A DNA stretch of 64,000 bases from Clostridiales bacterium COT073_COT-073 (GCA_003858485.1 RQYD01000006.1:1-64000); one strand, 5' to 3'. Counted from the first letter of the stretch, positions 55,333 through 64,000 are shown. Made by a program: numbers and translations. Notes: a model not told the origin generated them from the letters alone.

Positions 55333-56112
55333 ATGAAAGAAAAGATCCCAAAAGCAAAAGAACAGATATCTCAGACTAAAAAAACCGGTAACTCAAATAA
55401 AACTTCCGACAGATCCCCCAAAAACTTATATCAGCCTCATGACGCTTTCTTTAAAGCCAATATGAAATTTTCTGCCACTAAAAAAATCAGTCCAGTTTTA
55501 CCGGTCGTATTTTATCAAGGTGCTAAGAAATGGTGCTACCCACAATTAACGCAACTCCTTTCGCAAGATACACCAGAAGAAATATTGCCTTATTTACCAC
55601 TATATCAAGCTTTATTTTATGATTTTTCTCTGGAAAATCAAGCCAAATTAAAAGGAAAAAAACTGGAATTAGAGCTGTATCTGCGAATGATCAAAGCAAT
55701 TTATGAGCCTGATCAGAAGATATTTACTCAGGAAATAATTGAAATTTTTAAAGATATTGGTAGTTTTGATGAAAACATATTTTTTGAGTACATGGAACGA
55801 AGTATGACTTATATCAGTGCCACTCGGCAGGATATCTCAGATAAAAATATAATGAACATTATCCAGCAAGGAGGAAATGCTATGGAAACAATTATTGATA
55901 GATTAGAAAAACGGGGACGAATGGCCGGTTTGCAAGAGGGAAGACGGGAAGGAAGACTGGAAGGAAGACTGGAAGGAAGGCAAGAAGGAAGACAGGAAGG
56001 CGAATATGAAGCCAAATTGTCAGTTGCCAAGAAAATGAAGCAGGATGGCTTTTCAGTTGAAAAAATCATGGAATATACCGGATTAAGCGAAGAGACAATT
56101 GCTGCTTTGTAG
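55333..56112 (+). CDS. Rpn/transposase_31-like protein lacking the nuclease core
   Basis: 259 residues. Rpn (recombination-promoting nuclease) proteins begin with a PHDxxFK motif, continue with a PD-(D/E)XK nuclease core ending near the EHQS motif, then LPVVFYQG. Here YQPHDAFFKANM (about 33-44) is followed within 15 residues by PVLPVVFYQGAKKW (about 54-67), so about 80 residues with the catalytic Asp/Glu/Lys are missing, in frame. The rest is normal: a helical middle and EGR repeats (EGRREGRLEGRLEGRQEGRQ, about 200-219) and a C-terminal helix-turn-helix-like SVEKIMEYTGLSEETIAAL. AAGGAGAG before the ATG. A decayed or repurposed copy; it is next to repeat E. Confidence 0.8.
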   Translation: MKEKIPKAKEQISQTKKTGNSNKTSDRSPKNLYQPHDAFFKANMKFSATKKISPVLPVVFYQGAKKWCYPQLTQLLSQDTPEEILPYLPLYQALFYDFSLENQAKLKGKKLELELYLRMIKAIYEPDQKIFTQEIIEIFKDIGSFDENIFFEYMERSMTYISATRQDISDKNIMNIIQQGGNAMETIIDRLEKRGRMAGLQEGRREGRLEGRLEGRQEGRQEGEYEAKLSVAKKMKQDGFSVEKIMEYTGLSEETIAAL

Positions 56113-56196
56113 TGGGATGTCATACCAATACCACGCAATAACATATGTTCGATAAATATATGCGCAGTTTATTCCTTTAACAAAATCATTTCATAA

Positions 56197-56233
56197 AAAT
56201 ACCGGCAGCGCGTGATTTCTGCTACCGGTATTT
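56197..56233. terminator. Bidirectional terminator between the Rpn-like gene and rfbD
   Basis: AAATACCGGCAGC / GCTACCGGTATTT (one mismatch) with an 11-base loop and A/T flanks. It serves both convergent genes. Confidence 0.8.
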
Positions 56234-56306
56234 CATTACATTGCTATTGAATTCCCGTCACAAAGAACAATTAAAAGCTATTTTAAACATAATTCCTATA
56301 GTACTC

Positions 56307-57179
56307 TCATTTTTTCTTTAACCATCTCTCTAGTTCCTCATCCCACTGCGGCATTACATATCCCATTTCTTCCAAGTGCTTATTGGCCATCGCTGAATAC
56401 CTTGGTCGCTTGGCTGGTGCATTGTATTCTTCGCTGGTAATCGGAATAACCTTAACATCATTCATTTCTGCTAATTCCAATACCTTTTTGGCAATTTCAT
56501 ACCAATTAGCAACTCCTTTGCAACAACCATGAAAAATTCCTTGGGCATTCCGATTAATCAAAAAAACAATTGCCTTAGCAGCTGCTTCAGCACTGGTAAG
56601 ATTTCCCCATTGATCACTAACAACCTTGATTTCCCTCTTGGTTTGTGTTAATTTAAGAATAGTATTCACAAAATTTTTACCTTCTCCGTACATCCACGCA
56701 GTGCGAAAGATGATATTCCCCGGCGAATACTCCAACACTATTTTTTCACTTTCAGCTTTTGTTTGAGCATAATAATTTAGAGGGTTTGGAATATCGTCCT
56801 CTGCATAAGGTTCATCCTTTTCTCCGTCAAAAATATAATCCGTGGAAATATGAACTAGTTTGGCAGAGATTTCCCTTGCCAGTTTTGCCAGATTTTCCAC
56901 TCCTAAAACATTCACAGCATATGCCTCTTCTCTATTTGCTTCCGCTACATCTACTGCGGTAAAGGCTGCACAGTTAATAATAATATCCGGATTTATTTTC
57001 ATTAAAACAGCTTGGCAATTCTCCCAATTTGCAACATCCAAAAAGATCATTTCCTCATCTTCTGTTTCTGGAGAACTTTTTGCACTCAAATAAAGCCGAA
57101 AATCTTCACGGAAACTTATTTCCTTTGCCAGTGCTTTTCCCAGTTGACCGGCAGCCCCAGTGATTAGTAGTTTTTTCAT
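56307..57179 (-). CDS. rfbD: dTDP-4-dehydrorhamnose reductase
   Basis: 290 residues. NADPH-dependent last step of dTDP-L-rhamnose synthesis. Extended short-chain dehydrogenase: GAAGQLGKALAKEI (nucleotide loop, 8-21), NCAAFTAVDVAE, ISTDYIFDGEKDEPYAEDD and the catalytic YAQTKAESEK (Tyr and Lys), FRTAWMYGEG. AAGGAG before the ATG. The other rhamnose genes (rfbA, B, C) are not in the window and may lie upstream. It is the last gene of the polysaccharide cluster. Confidence 0.93.
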   Translation of the reverse strand: MKKLLITGAAGQLGKALAKEISFREDFRLYLSAKSSPETEDEEMIFLDVANWENCQAVLMKINPDIIINCAAFTAVDVAEANREEAYAVNVLGVENLAKLAREISAKLVHISTDYIFDGEKDEPYAEDDIPNPLNYYAQTKAESEKIVLEYSPGNIIFRTAWMYGEGKNFVNTILKLTQTKREIKVVSDQWGNLTSAEAAAKAIVFLINRNAQGIFHGCCKGVANWYEIAKKVLELAEMNDVKVIPITSEEYNAPAKRPRYSAMANKHLEEMGYVMPQWDEELERWLKKK

Positions 57180-57201
57180 AAAGTTCTCCTTGAAAAATCA
57201 A

Positions 57202-57642
57202 CTATTTCTCTTTAAACACCAAAAACTTGCCTAAAACATAATTTAAAATAATAACAATCACATTAGAAATTATCTTAATGATTAAATCATTTTGATGCAA
57301 TATTGAAACTCCTAGCCACATGATAACAACATCCAGTACACCGGTCGCCAGTCTGGCAGTTATAAAAGAAACAAATTCTTTGGCAACTACATTTGCCGCC
57401 ATATCCTTTTGCCGAAAAACAAATAGTTTATTAGCAAAAAAGGCAAAAAGAACAGCTACAACCCATGCAGCAATTGTAGACACCAGATAGTGAATTCCTA
57501 ACATTCGCGCTAATATGTGATAGGTATAGGTGTTAATTATTGTTGTTGTTGTTCCAACAATTCCATATCGTAAAAATTCCGTCAATCTACCATAATTCTC
57601 CGGTACTTGCATATATCTTACTAATTTTTTTATCATATCCAT
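57202..57642 (-). CDS. GtrA family membrane protein
   Basis: 146 residues with four membrane segments (about 30-50, 55-75, 95-115, 120-140). Family signature FLRYGIVGTTTTIINTYTYH at the first segment. GtrA-type proteins act with GtrB glycosyltransferases to flip or modify lipid-linked sugars (O-antigen glucosylation, lipoteichoic and wall glycan decoration). A DPM1/GtrB-type GT2 gene lies four genes upstream, so the two are likely partners. Confidence 0.9.
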   Translation of the reverse strand: MDMIKKLVRYMQVPENYGRLTEFLRYGIVGTTTTIINTYTYHILARMLGIHYLVSTIAAWVVAVLFAFFANKLFVFRQKDMAANVVAKEFVSFITARLATGVLDVVIMWLGVSILHQNDLIIKIISNVIVIILNYVLGKFLVFKEK

Positions 57643-57650
57643 TTTTCATA

Positions 57651-58451
57651 CTACTTCCCAAATATATCAGTAATATATTCCATAACACTGTACACTTTGT
57701 CAATTGTTTCTGGACGTTTCATTTCCACGGATACCACCTTTTGGTAATTCATTTCTTTTAATATAGATACTAATTCTTTATGTAGTTCTCTTTTTTTTAT
57801 GGTATCCAGATAAGGTTCACTAATATGTATATGATTTATTTTCGGTAAATACTGTCGAATCTCATTAATATCCTCTTTATTTTCAATTACAGTACCTAAA
57901 TCATAATTAATTCCAAAAGCTCCATTGTTTACTTGGTTTACCAACTCCCAGGCTTCCTTTGTTGTATTGATATAATTTGTATTATAAATTGTTGGATTTG
58001 GCTCCATAGAAAAATTAACTTTTAACTTTTCAGCAAATTCCGCTATCTCTCTAAAGAAAAGAATCCCCTCCTGATACTGATGTTTCATATCAACTATTTG
58101 TCGATTTTTGGGACATCCAAACACCAAATTAGGACATGAAATTTTAGCCGCATAATTAATTGCATCTTTCAATTTACTCTTTAGTATGTTTTTCTCTTCA
58201 TCACCAAAAAAGATACGCTCTGACACCTGAAATAAAATTGATTGCATTGAGGCTAGACTCAACTTATGTTCATTATAAATTTGACCAGCAATCTTCCGAG
58301 CTTCTTCAATGTTTTCCTCTGAATATGGATCAATCTTAATCCATCTCGTTGGTGCAATTTCCAGGTACTGCCAACCAAATTCCTTCATTTTTTGATATAT
58401 TAAAGCATCCTCTTCTTTATTCCATGCAATATTTGATATGGATAATTTCAT
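57651..58451 (-). CDS. Sugar isomerase/epimerase-like TIM barrel protein
   Basis: 266 residues from the ATG at 58451, two bases after the aldo/keto reductase stop; a frame to 58484 overlaps it. AP2-fold barrel: MKLSISNIAWNKEEDALIYQ, GWQYLEIAPTRWI, LVFGCPKNRQIVDMKHQ, NFSMEPNPTIYNTNYI (Glu), FGINYDLGTVI, NHIHISEPY (His), VVSVEMKRPETID (Glu). Substrate unknown; its place between a reductase and GtrA suggests making or modifying a sugar of the surface polymer. Confidence 0.85.
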   Translation of the reverse strand: MKLSISNIAWNKEEDALIYQKMKEFGWQYLEIAPTRWIKIDPYSEENIEEARKIAGQIYNEHKLSLASMQSILFQVSERIFFGDEEKNILKSKLKDAINYAAKISCPNLVFGCPKNRQIVDMKHQYQEGILFFREIAEFAEKLKVNFSMEPNPTIYNTNYINTTKEAWELVNQVNNGAFGINYDLGTVIENKEDINEIRQYLPKINHIHISEPYLDTIKKRELHKELVSILKEMNYQKVVSVEMKRPETIDKVYSVMEYITDIFGK

Positions 58452-58453
58452 AT

Positions 58454-59398
58454 TTAGTCCCCAACCTGTTCTAATTTTTTCCACAATTCTTCTGAAATGT
58501 TATCCTCAAGAGCTAGAACACATGATTCTAACTGTTCCGGTTTACTAGCACCTATTACTGGATAAATTTTATTTTTTATACTCCACTGTAAAGCTACAGC
58601 AGTACTATCTGTAGAATACTCCTCGCAAAGTTCTAAAAACTTATCTATTCTTTCCTTATTTTGTTCGTAAATGTTAATTGTTTTAGAATATTTAATTTTT
58701 TCACTTTTAGCAATTCTTGAATCTTTAGGTATTCCGTTTCGATATTTACCAGTTAACACTCCTTGTGCCAATGTCCCAAATCCAAGCAGACCTATTCCAT
58801 TTTCCTCACAGAATTGCTTTACTCCATTTGTTTTTACCTTTTCTACCGCAAATGAATAAAATGATTGTTCTAAAATTGGTTTTTCCAACCCTAATCTCTC
58901 ACATGTTTCCAAACAATTTTGTAAAGCATGTACTGGCCACTCTGATGTAGCCCAATATCTGACTTTTCCGGTTTGAATCAAATAATTAAATGTTCTTACT
59001 ATTTCTTCCATTGGAACATCATCATAATACCTATGTGCATAATAAATATCCATATAATCTACTTTCATCCTCTTTAATGATTCTTCAAATGCCCACAAAA
59101 TATGTTTTCTCGACAGTCCCATATGATAAACTGTATCTCCTACTGGCCAAGATCCTTTTGTTGAAATGACATATTCTTGTCGAGGATATTTTTTTAAAAC
59201 CTGCATTACCAATTCTTCTGCTTTTCCATCTCCATAATTATTAGATAAATCAAATGATCTAATTCCTAATTCCCAAGCTTTGTCTATTAAGCTCGAAGCA
59301 TACTCTATGCTCAAATTCTCTGTTCCGATTGTTAATGCACTTCCAAATGTTAATTCTGTGATCTTTAAACCCGATTGCCCCACTCTAACATATTTCAT
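58454..59398 (-). CDS. Aldo/keto reductase (YghZ/KCNAB type)
   Basis: 314 residues. NADPH-dependent carbonyl reductase barrel: MKYVRVGQSGLKITELTFGS, FDLSNNYGDGKAEELV (catalytic Asp and Tyr near 50-55), ISTKGSW (Lys), YYAHRYYDDVPMEEIV (His), and PVIGASKPEQLESCV (cofactor end). ATG at 59398 has AGGAG; it overlaps the end of the upstream GT2 gene by 14 bases. Together with the isomerase-like gene it may prepare an unusual sugar or polyol (inference). Confidence 0.9.
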   Translation of the reverse strand: MKYVRVGQSGLKITELTFGSALTIGTENLSIEYASSLIDKAWELGIRSFDLSNNYGDGKAEELVMQVLKKYPRQEYVISTKGSWPVGDTVYHMGLSRKHILWAFEESLKRMKVDYMDIYYAHRYYDDVPMEEIVRTFNYLIQTGKVRYWATSEWPVHALQNCLETCERLGLEKPILEQSFYSFAVEKVKTNGVKQFCEENGIGLLGFGTLAQGVLTGKYRNGIPKDSRIAKSEKIKYSKTINIYEQNKERIDKFLELCEEYSTDSTAVALQWSIKNKIYPVIGASKPEQLESCVLALEDNISEELWKKLEQVGD

Positions 59399-60350
59399 CT
59401 ATCGACTCCTTTCTTGGCTCTTTTCTAGGATTATATTCATATATAATAGACGTAGGTCGTCTCTTTACCTCCAATAAAATCTGACCTATGTATTCTCCAA
59501 CTAATGCCAATGCAAAAAACATAACGCAAAAAAACATACTAATTACTAAACTAATAAAAAAAGAAGTTTTCCATGCATCCTTTGATATTATTGTTAATAT
59601 TAAAAACAGTACACAAATTAAACCACTCCCAAAGCCTAAAATCATTAGCTTTCTTAAAGGTTCAATTGAAATCCCTGTAACGCTATCTAATGCATAACGA
59701 ATCATTGATTTTAAATTATACTTCGTTTCACCTGCAAAGCGTTTATCTCTTTCATATTCGACAACCGCTGTTTTCATGCCCAAAAATGGAACTGTCACAC
59801 GAAAAACAGGATTGACTTCTGGAAGATTTAATAGCTTATTTAATGCTTCTCGGGAAAGTAATCTAAAATTAGCTACATCTCTTTCCAGCCTAATTTTCCC
59901 CGATAATTCATCTAATAAGATATAATACCATTTGGCTGAAGTCCTTTTAAAGTAATTATCATTACTTCTTTTTTTTCTTTTTGCCAGTACAATGTCCGCT
60001 CCCTTTTCATATTGTTCCACCATATTTATGATAACATGAGGCGGATCTTGCAAATCGGCATCCATTACAACTGTGAGGTCTCCTTTCGAAACCTGTAAAC
60101 CGGCATAAACTGCACCTTCTAGTCCAAAGTTACGTGATAAACTAACTGTAGAAATATTAAATGGGTAGTTCTCTTGCAATTTTAACATGTAATTCCATGT
60201 TTGATCCTTAGAGCCGTCATTTACTAAAATTATTTCTATTTGATATTTTTCTTGCAATACTTCTAATGCGCGAAATGTTGTTTCACAGTATTCTCTAACC
60301 AAGCTTTCCTCGTTATACATTGGTGCTATAACCGAAATTACCTTTTTCAC
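59385..60350 (-). CDS. GT2 glycosyltransferase of the DPM1/GtrB type
   Basis: 321 residues from a GTG at 60350, with GAGGAG seven bases upstream; the ATGs at 60380 and 60365 overlap the RBS or the preceding gene. GT-A domain 1-230: ISVIAPMYNEESLVREY, NDGSKDQTWNYM, DADLQDPP (intact DxD region near 89), ANFRLLSREAL. Two C-terminal membrane segments (about 225-250, 262-290). It should transfer a sugar to undecaprenyl phosphate for use outside the membrane. Low GC and AT-rich codons like its neighbours. Confidence 0.92.
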   Translation of the reverse strand: MKKVISVIAPMYNEESLVREYCETTFRALEVLQEKYQIEIILVNDGSKDQTWNYMLKLQENYPFNISTVSLSRNFGLEGAVYAGLQVSKGDLTVVMDADLQDPPHVIINMVEQYEKGADIVLAKRKKRSNDNYFKRTSAKWYYILLDELSGKIRLERDVANFRLLSREALNKLLNLPEVNPVFRVTVPFLGMKTAVVEYERDKRFAGETKYNLKSMIRYALDSVTGISIEPLRKLMILGFGSGLICVLFLILTIISKDAWKTSFFISLVISMFFCVMFFALALVGEYIGQILLEVKRRPTSIIYEYNPRKEPRKESIDEIC

Positions 60351-60366
60351 GTTAAGTCTCCTCATT

Positions 60367-61272
60367 CTATTTCTTATCAATACTTCGATAAATATACCCT
60401 TTGGTCTTCATTGTTCCCTTTAATATATTATCCAAATATCTTGCTACTAAGCCAAACATCAAAAACACACCCGAAAAGCCTATACTCATAATAATAACCG
60501 TTGATGCCCATCCTGGAGCTGTTTCTATGGTAAATTTCATATAAAAACTATAGATAATAAAAAAGCAGGACACAAAAAAGAAAAAACCAGCAATAGTCTG
60601 TGCTAACTTTGTCACAAAATCTGTATAATATAATAGAGTTTGTGACATTAGTTCAAAGTTTTGTTTAAACCCTCTTTTATTAACATAATTTACTGAAATC
60701 GGTAAGGATGCTGTTTGCAATCCAGTTAATACATAGGAAACATTTCGGTTTACCAATTTTCTACCTACTTCTGCGGTCTTATTTTGTCCGCGCCTAGAAG
60801 ATAATGTCATCACTGAAGAACCAATATTGGTTAAAAAAAGATTTTTTAGTTGTCCATTCAGTATCTTATAAAATATTTTAGAACCAAAGCTTGTTTTTTC
60901 TGGTGTTAAAAATACAAAGTCATTTCCTTCTTGACATTTACGATATAATTCCATAATTTTCTCATAGGGAATATCTAGGGCAAGATTTTCAATCTCAACC
61001 ACATAGTCACCAATTGCAATATTTACCCCAGCCGCTAATGCACTTTGGCTATCATGGCGAATTGGAAGCTGTACACATGTAAATTTTTCTCTCATATTTT
61101 TCATCACATGATAGGTTTTATCTTCTGACATATTATCCACTACAATCAATTCATAGTATTTAAAATTATCTGACAATACCTGCAAAATCTCTTTAATCTT
61201 ACTCTCAATCCGTGACTCTAAATTTTGCGCTACTGCCACCACCGAAATATAATTTTCTTCTAAATTTTTCAT
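60367..61272 (-). CDS. Degenerate GT2-like glycosyltransferase homologue
   Basis: 301 residues. Same layout as the next gene: N-terminal GT-A-like domain (ISVVAVAQNLESRIESKI, ELIVVDNMSEDKTYHVMK, LPIRHDSQSALAAGVNIAIG) and two C-terminal membrane segments (about 215-238, 253-278). The catalytic DxD region reads VVEIENLALDIPYEK, without DxD. It is probably inactive as a transferase, or uses another metal site. GGAGG before the ATG. Pairing with the intact homologue suggests a helper role (inference). Confidence 0.82.
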   Translation of the reverse strand: MKNLEENYISVVAVAQNLESRIESKIKEILQVLSDNFKYYELIVVDNMSEDKTYHVMKNMREKFTCVQLPIRHDSQSALAAGVNIAIGDYVVEIENLALDIPYEKIMELYRKCQEGNDFVFLTPEKTSFGSKIFYKILNGQLKNLFLTNIGSSVMTLSSRRGQNKTAEVGRKLVNRNVSYVLTGLQTASLPISVNYVNKRGFKQNFELMSQTLLYYTDFVTKLAQTIAGFFFFVSCFFIIYSFYMKFTIETAPGWASTVIIMSIGFSGVFLMFGLVARYLDNILKGTMKTKGYIYRSIDKK

Positions 61273-61280
61273 GATCCCTC

Positions 61281-62405
61281 CTATAATATTGAATCCAAAT
61301 CATACATGGTATTAATTTTACCAGAAAAAACAGTATAAAAATCTGGTTTCTCTGAATATTGCCTGATAATTGTTGGTCTGGAATCATCTATTTCTGACGC
61401 TTTTATAATTGGCTTCAGAGTAAAAAGTGACCTGACATATTTTATATCAATGTCTTCCCTAAGATATTTTTTGGCAATTTGTTTCATTTCATAGAATGCA
61501 GATTGAGGCCTAAATTGGCAACTATTACAGTTAGCGGTTTCCTCGGGAGTACAATCTACTCTATGTTGTTGGCAATCAAATGTTGGTAGCTTATCATAGC
61601 AGGTAATATGTGGTGTTTTAGATACTGTTGTAATCGAGTGATAACCTGTCTTACCAAATGGCATAACTGAAAAAAATGGTCCATCCATTACAGTTAAACC
61701 AATATCTTTAATGTTATCTGATACCTCACATAAAATCACTTCACAAAGTTCATATTTAATCGGCAACTCTTCATAACCCATAATTTTATGAATTTGATTA
61801 GTTCCAGCATAACTGGCATTTAAAAGATAGGGAGCTGAAAATTCTTGGCCGTCTTTAAGAATAACTTGAAACAAGCCATCTTTCTCATTTTTTATTATTT
61901 TTTCAATTGCTGAACCAAAGTGAAATTCAACTCCCAACTCTTTGGCTTCATGATACAGTTTTTCTTTTAAAAGACCTGCATCAAATGAATATTCTAAAGT
62001 ATGAAAAGCCTTATCAATTGTTAGGCTTTGAAAAAACTTCTCCTTTTTTATTTCATCACAAACAACTCCCAGGTTATCCGAAAAATCCTGAAATTGTTCC
62101 CCATTTGTCCAGCTATAATCAGTAGCAACCGCATAGATCTGCTCAAATTCGTCATTGATGCATTCTTTAAAATCGTTATAAAATCTCTGAAAATAATGGG
62201 CAGACTTAGATGCTGTGGAATAGGATCGTGGATAATGATATCCATTATGTAGCCTTGCTTGATTAATATAAGATCCTCTCATAAATGGCGCTTCATCAAT
62301 ATCAATAACAAGGACTTGTAGATTTCTATTCCTACGAATCGACTCTCCAGCGGCATATAAACCATACATTCCAGATCCGATAATTATTCGACTAAATTTT
62401 CTCAT
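61281..62405 (-). CDS. FAD-dependent oxidoreductase of the DAO type
   Basis: 374 residues from the ATG at 62405. Rossmann start SRIIIGSGMYGLYAAGESIR (GxGxxG variant), then LVIDIDEAPFMRGSYINQ and ARLHNGYHYPRS, a motif of FAD oxidoreductases in polysaccharide clusters; C-terminal FYTVFSGKINTMYDL. Four Cys in CTPEETANCNSCQF may bind metal. Distantly related to UDP-galactopyranose mutase and glycine oxidase folds; substrate unknown. AAGGA is 12 bases from the ATG. It is the first gene after a 267-base gap in the polysaccharide cluster. Confidence 0.85.
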   Translation of the reverse strand: MRKFSRIIIGSGMYGLYAAGESIRRNRNLQVLVIDIDEAPFMRGSYINQARLHNGYHYPRSYSTASKSAHYFQRFYNDFKECINDEFEQIYAVATDYSWTNGEQFQDFSDNLGVVCDEIKKEKFFQSLTIDKAFHTLEYSFDAGLLKEKLYHEAKELGVEFHFGSAIEKIIKNEKDGLFQVILKDGQEFSAPYLLNASYAGTNQIHKIMGYEELPIKYELCEVILCEVSDNIKDIGLTVMDGPFFSVMPFGKTGYHSITTVSKTPHITCYDKLPTFDCQQHRVDCTPEETANCNSCQFRPQSAFYEMKQIAKKYLREDIDIKYVRSLFTLKPIIKASEIDDSRPTIIRQYSEKPDFYTVFSGKINTMYDLDSIL

Positions 62406-62705
62406 AGTTACACTTATTCCTTCCGTTACCTGAAACATAAGGCACTAAAAAAGTTACTCAAAGCAGCCTTTATTCTTGCTTGCAATAAAACAATATACTG
62501 TATTTAGATCTTTCTAAGTTTAAAACCCTCATCACATTAATTAGTTTAAACAACAACTATTATACATTTACTAGCTACACTCTTTATCAAATTACATATT
62601 TAATAATTCAGTTTCATTGTATTATATCATTTTAGTACAAATCCTACCAGAAAAAACCTAATTTTCTTATTCTCTTAATTTTATCCCTATTTTAAAGATA
62701 TATCC
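62406..62705. other. AT-rich gap in the polysaccharide cluster
   Basis: No frame longer than a few dozen residues and no clear RNA structure. It must hold the transcript end of the membrane protein gene or a promoter for the FAD oxidoreductase gene. Confidence 0.4.
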
Positions 62706-64000
62706 TTATAGCCATAGAGGTTGACTACTAAACTTAAAAAACAATTCTAACCAAATCAGAAACATAATTATTCCAAAAATATATTTCCAATGCTTGACAA
62801 ATTTTATTCCCTTATAAGTAATTTCTATAAATAATCTAGTTGTGATTAGCAGTATTAAGACATCTCCTAAAAAGAATACTCTACTACCTGATGCATAGAT
62901 TGTAGGCGAAAAACTAATTGCATAGCCAGACGATAACGCTGCCAGATATAGAAGGGAATATATAAATCTATCTGTACCTCTTTCTAGTGCAACATAAATT
63001 AAACCAACCACCAATAAAATAAAAACTATTCCAAAAAAGGAAGGAAGTAAATTCCCCCATGAATTTGATAATAAATTTTGAGGATTAGCTTTATTAGTAT
63101 TATAAAAAATATTATTAAGTAACTCTTCTAAATAATAAGTTCCGTTTTTGTTTCTAGATACCCAAGTCCTAATATAATCATTATTTAAATTGACATTTTT
63201 AAATATAATATCTAATGGAATTATTCTTATTGACCAAAACATGCAAATTGTGCTTGCATAGATTTTCACAAAAATGTGCTTGTTGGAATTCCAAACTAAT
63301 ATTGTCGCTAATATAATCAATATCAACATTAATAAATTTCCTGAATTTATATAATGAAAATTTGTCCAATTTATTCCTTGAAAAAATTTGTCAACACTGG
63401 ATAGCATATCAAATCCTATGTACCAGTGTTTTTCTTTACTAATCCTGTCACCAAATTGTGTCAACACTACAAATAATATAATGTTAATTATTATAAGAAC
63501 ATACTGCATCCACACTGTTTTATTTACTTTTAGTTTTTTAGTTTTTAAATAAATAATTGATAACGAAAAAAAGCAAAATAGAACAGCTGCTGTTTGTTCT
63601 GTATAACAAGCAAAAATAGTTACAATATTAATAACTATTCTAATCAAATTATTGTCAACATCTTTAAGTTCAAAGCACAGAACTAAAGGAAATAATGCAA
63701 ATAACATAAACATAGTTTGCCATAAATAATAAAAACTTCCTGTAAACCATAGTACACTACTGGTGATAACAAAAGGCGGCAGATAAAAAAACACTAAAAA
63801 AACAAACCAAAATGCCTCTTTAAGATTTTCTTTTGTACCTCGAATTGCTGATAATTGACCAATAATAAAAAGTAATAGTATAAATACAATCGAATTTATA
63901 ATTCTCCACAGTCCTATTGGAACTTGAACAAAAGAACCAAAAAAGAAATCTGATATAATCCTCGGTTGCCAATTAATAACTCTAAATTTAATCCATTGAA
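62706..64000 (-). CDS. Polytopic membrane protein, 5' end outside window
   Basis: The frame is open to the right edge, so at least 431 residues; the visible part starts WIKFRVINWQPRIISDFFFG. About nine to ten membrane segments, with a conserved-looking early loop (NWQPRIISDFFF), acidic charge in LKDVDN and TEQTAAVL. It resembles DUF6056/GtrII-type large membrane proteins that add or handle sugars on lipid-linked glycans, but no catalytic motif can be fixed here. Very AT-rich. Stop at 62706, before a 267-base gap. Confidence 0.7.
   Translation of the reverse strand, partial: QWIKFRVINWQPRIISDFFFGSFVQVPIGLWRIINSIVFILLLFIIGQLSAIRGTKENLKEAFWFVFLVFFYLPPFVITSSVLWFTGSFYYLWQTMFMLFALFPLVLCFELKDVDNNLIRIVINIVTIFACYTEQTAAVLFCFFSLSIIYLKTKKLKVNKTVWMQYVLIIINIILFVVLTQFGDRISKEKHWYIGFDMLSSVDKFFQGINWTNFHYINSGNLLMLILIILATILVWNSNKHIFVKIYASTICMFWSIRIIPLDIIFKNVNLNNDYIRTWVSRNKNGTYYLEELLNNIFYNTNKANPQNLLSNSWGNLLPSFFGIVFILLVVGLIYVALERGTDRFIYSLLYLAALSSGYAISFSPTIYASGSRVFFLGDVLILLITTRLFIEITYKGIKFVKHWKYIFGIIMFLIWLELFFKFSSQPLWL

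Overview
The window looks like the chromosome of a low-GC Gram-positive anaerobe (Bacillota, Clostridia; gene content and order fit a Lachnospiraceae-type genome, but the sequence alone does not give a species). Reasons: AT-rich codon use, strong AGGAGG ribosome binding sites, UvrA with a GTG start behind UvrB, the ftsE-ftsX-M23 peptidase-S41 peptidase cluster, LytR-CpsA-Psr proteins, TagA-type glycosyltransferase, pyruvate phosphate dikinase and Fe-alcohol dehydrogenase. Most genes lie on the minus strand.

Layout. 1-4.1 kb: a secreted protein cut by the window edge, ribosome hibernation factor, and a PadR regulator with a flavodoxin/SCP2-like/membrane fusion behind a promoter that contains a perfect palindrome. 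4-9.6 kb: uvrA and uvrB, then a repeat element. 9.6-17 kb: an alpha-glucosidase, then ctpA, an EnvC/PcsB-like peptidase, ftsX, ftsE (septal peptidoglycan hydrolysis) and a CdaR/PucR regulator. 17-26 kb: a zinc-ribbon membrane protein with in-frame repeats, an MsmK/UgpC-type sugar ABC ATPase, YitT, TagA/WecG transferase and two LCP ligases (envelope assembly). 26-32 kb: ppk1 and a divergent Ppx/GppA (polyphosphate), then dCMP deaminase and thymidine kinase (dTMP supply). 32-35 kb: a DHHW/AlgJ-like protein with an MBOAT acyltransferase, a DUF4358-like lipoprotein and tRNA-Thr(GGT). 35.8-39.3 kb: ychF, a remarkable structured repeat array, and a two-gene RloB/AAA15 ATPase pair of the AbiL/PARIS-like defence class. 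39.7-42.4 kb: an amidohydrolase, a copper-amine-oxidase-N-domain protein, rpsI and rplM. 42.4-48.7 kb: a cyclic-di-GMP module (one GGDEF-EAL protein with intact EAL residues, one degenerate partner, an SH3 lipoprotein, a PilZ protein). 48.7-54.8 kb: Fe-ADH, a sugar isomerase-like protein, ppdK, mutM. 55.3 kb: a Rpn-type protein lacking its nuclease core. 56.3-64 kb: the distal part of a more AT-rich surface polysaccharide cluster (rfbD, GtrA, isomerase-like, aldo/keto reductase, two GT2 enzymes, FAD oxidoreductase, polytopic membrane protein running off the window).

The most unusual signal is not a gene. Several intergenic regions (about 8.9-9.2, 30.1, 36.9-37.36, 41.2-41.5, 50.9 and 55.0-55.2 kb) are built of perfect inverted repeats closed by exactly three bases, mostly GAA/TTC. 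The best case, 36920-37360, has three tandem units of about 136 bp whose stems change by compensating substitutions. Four of these regions also share an ACTCAACTTTCCC-type end and form an interspersed family. Several of them abut stop codons of neighbouring genes.
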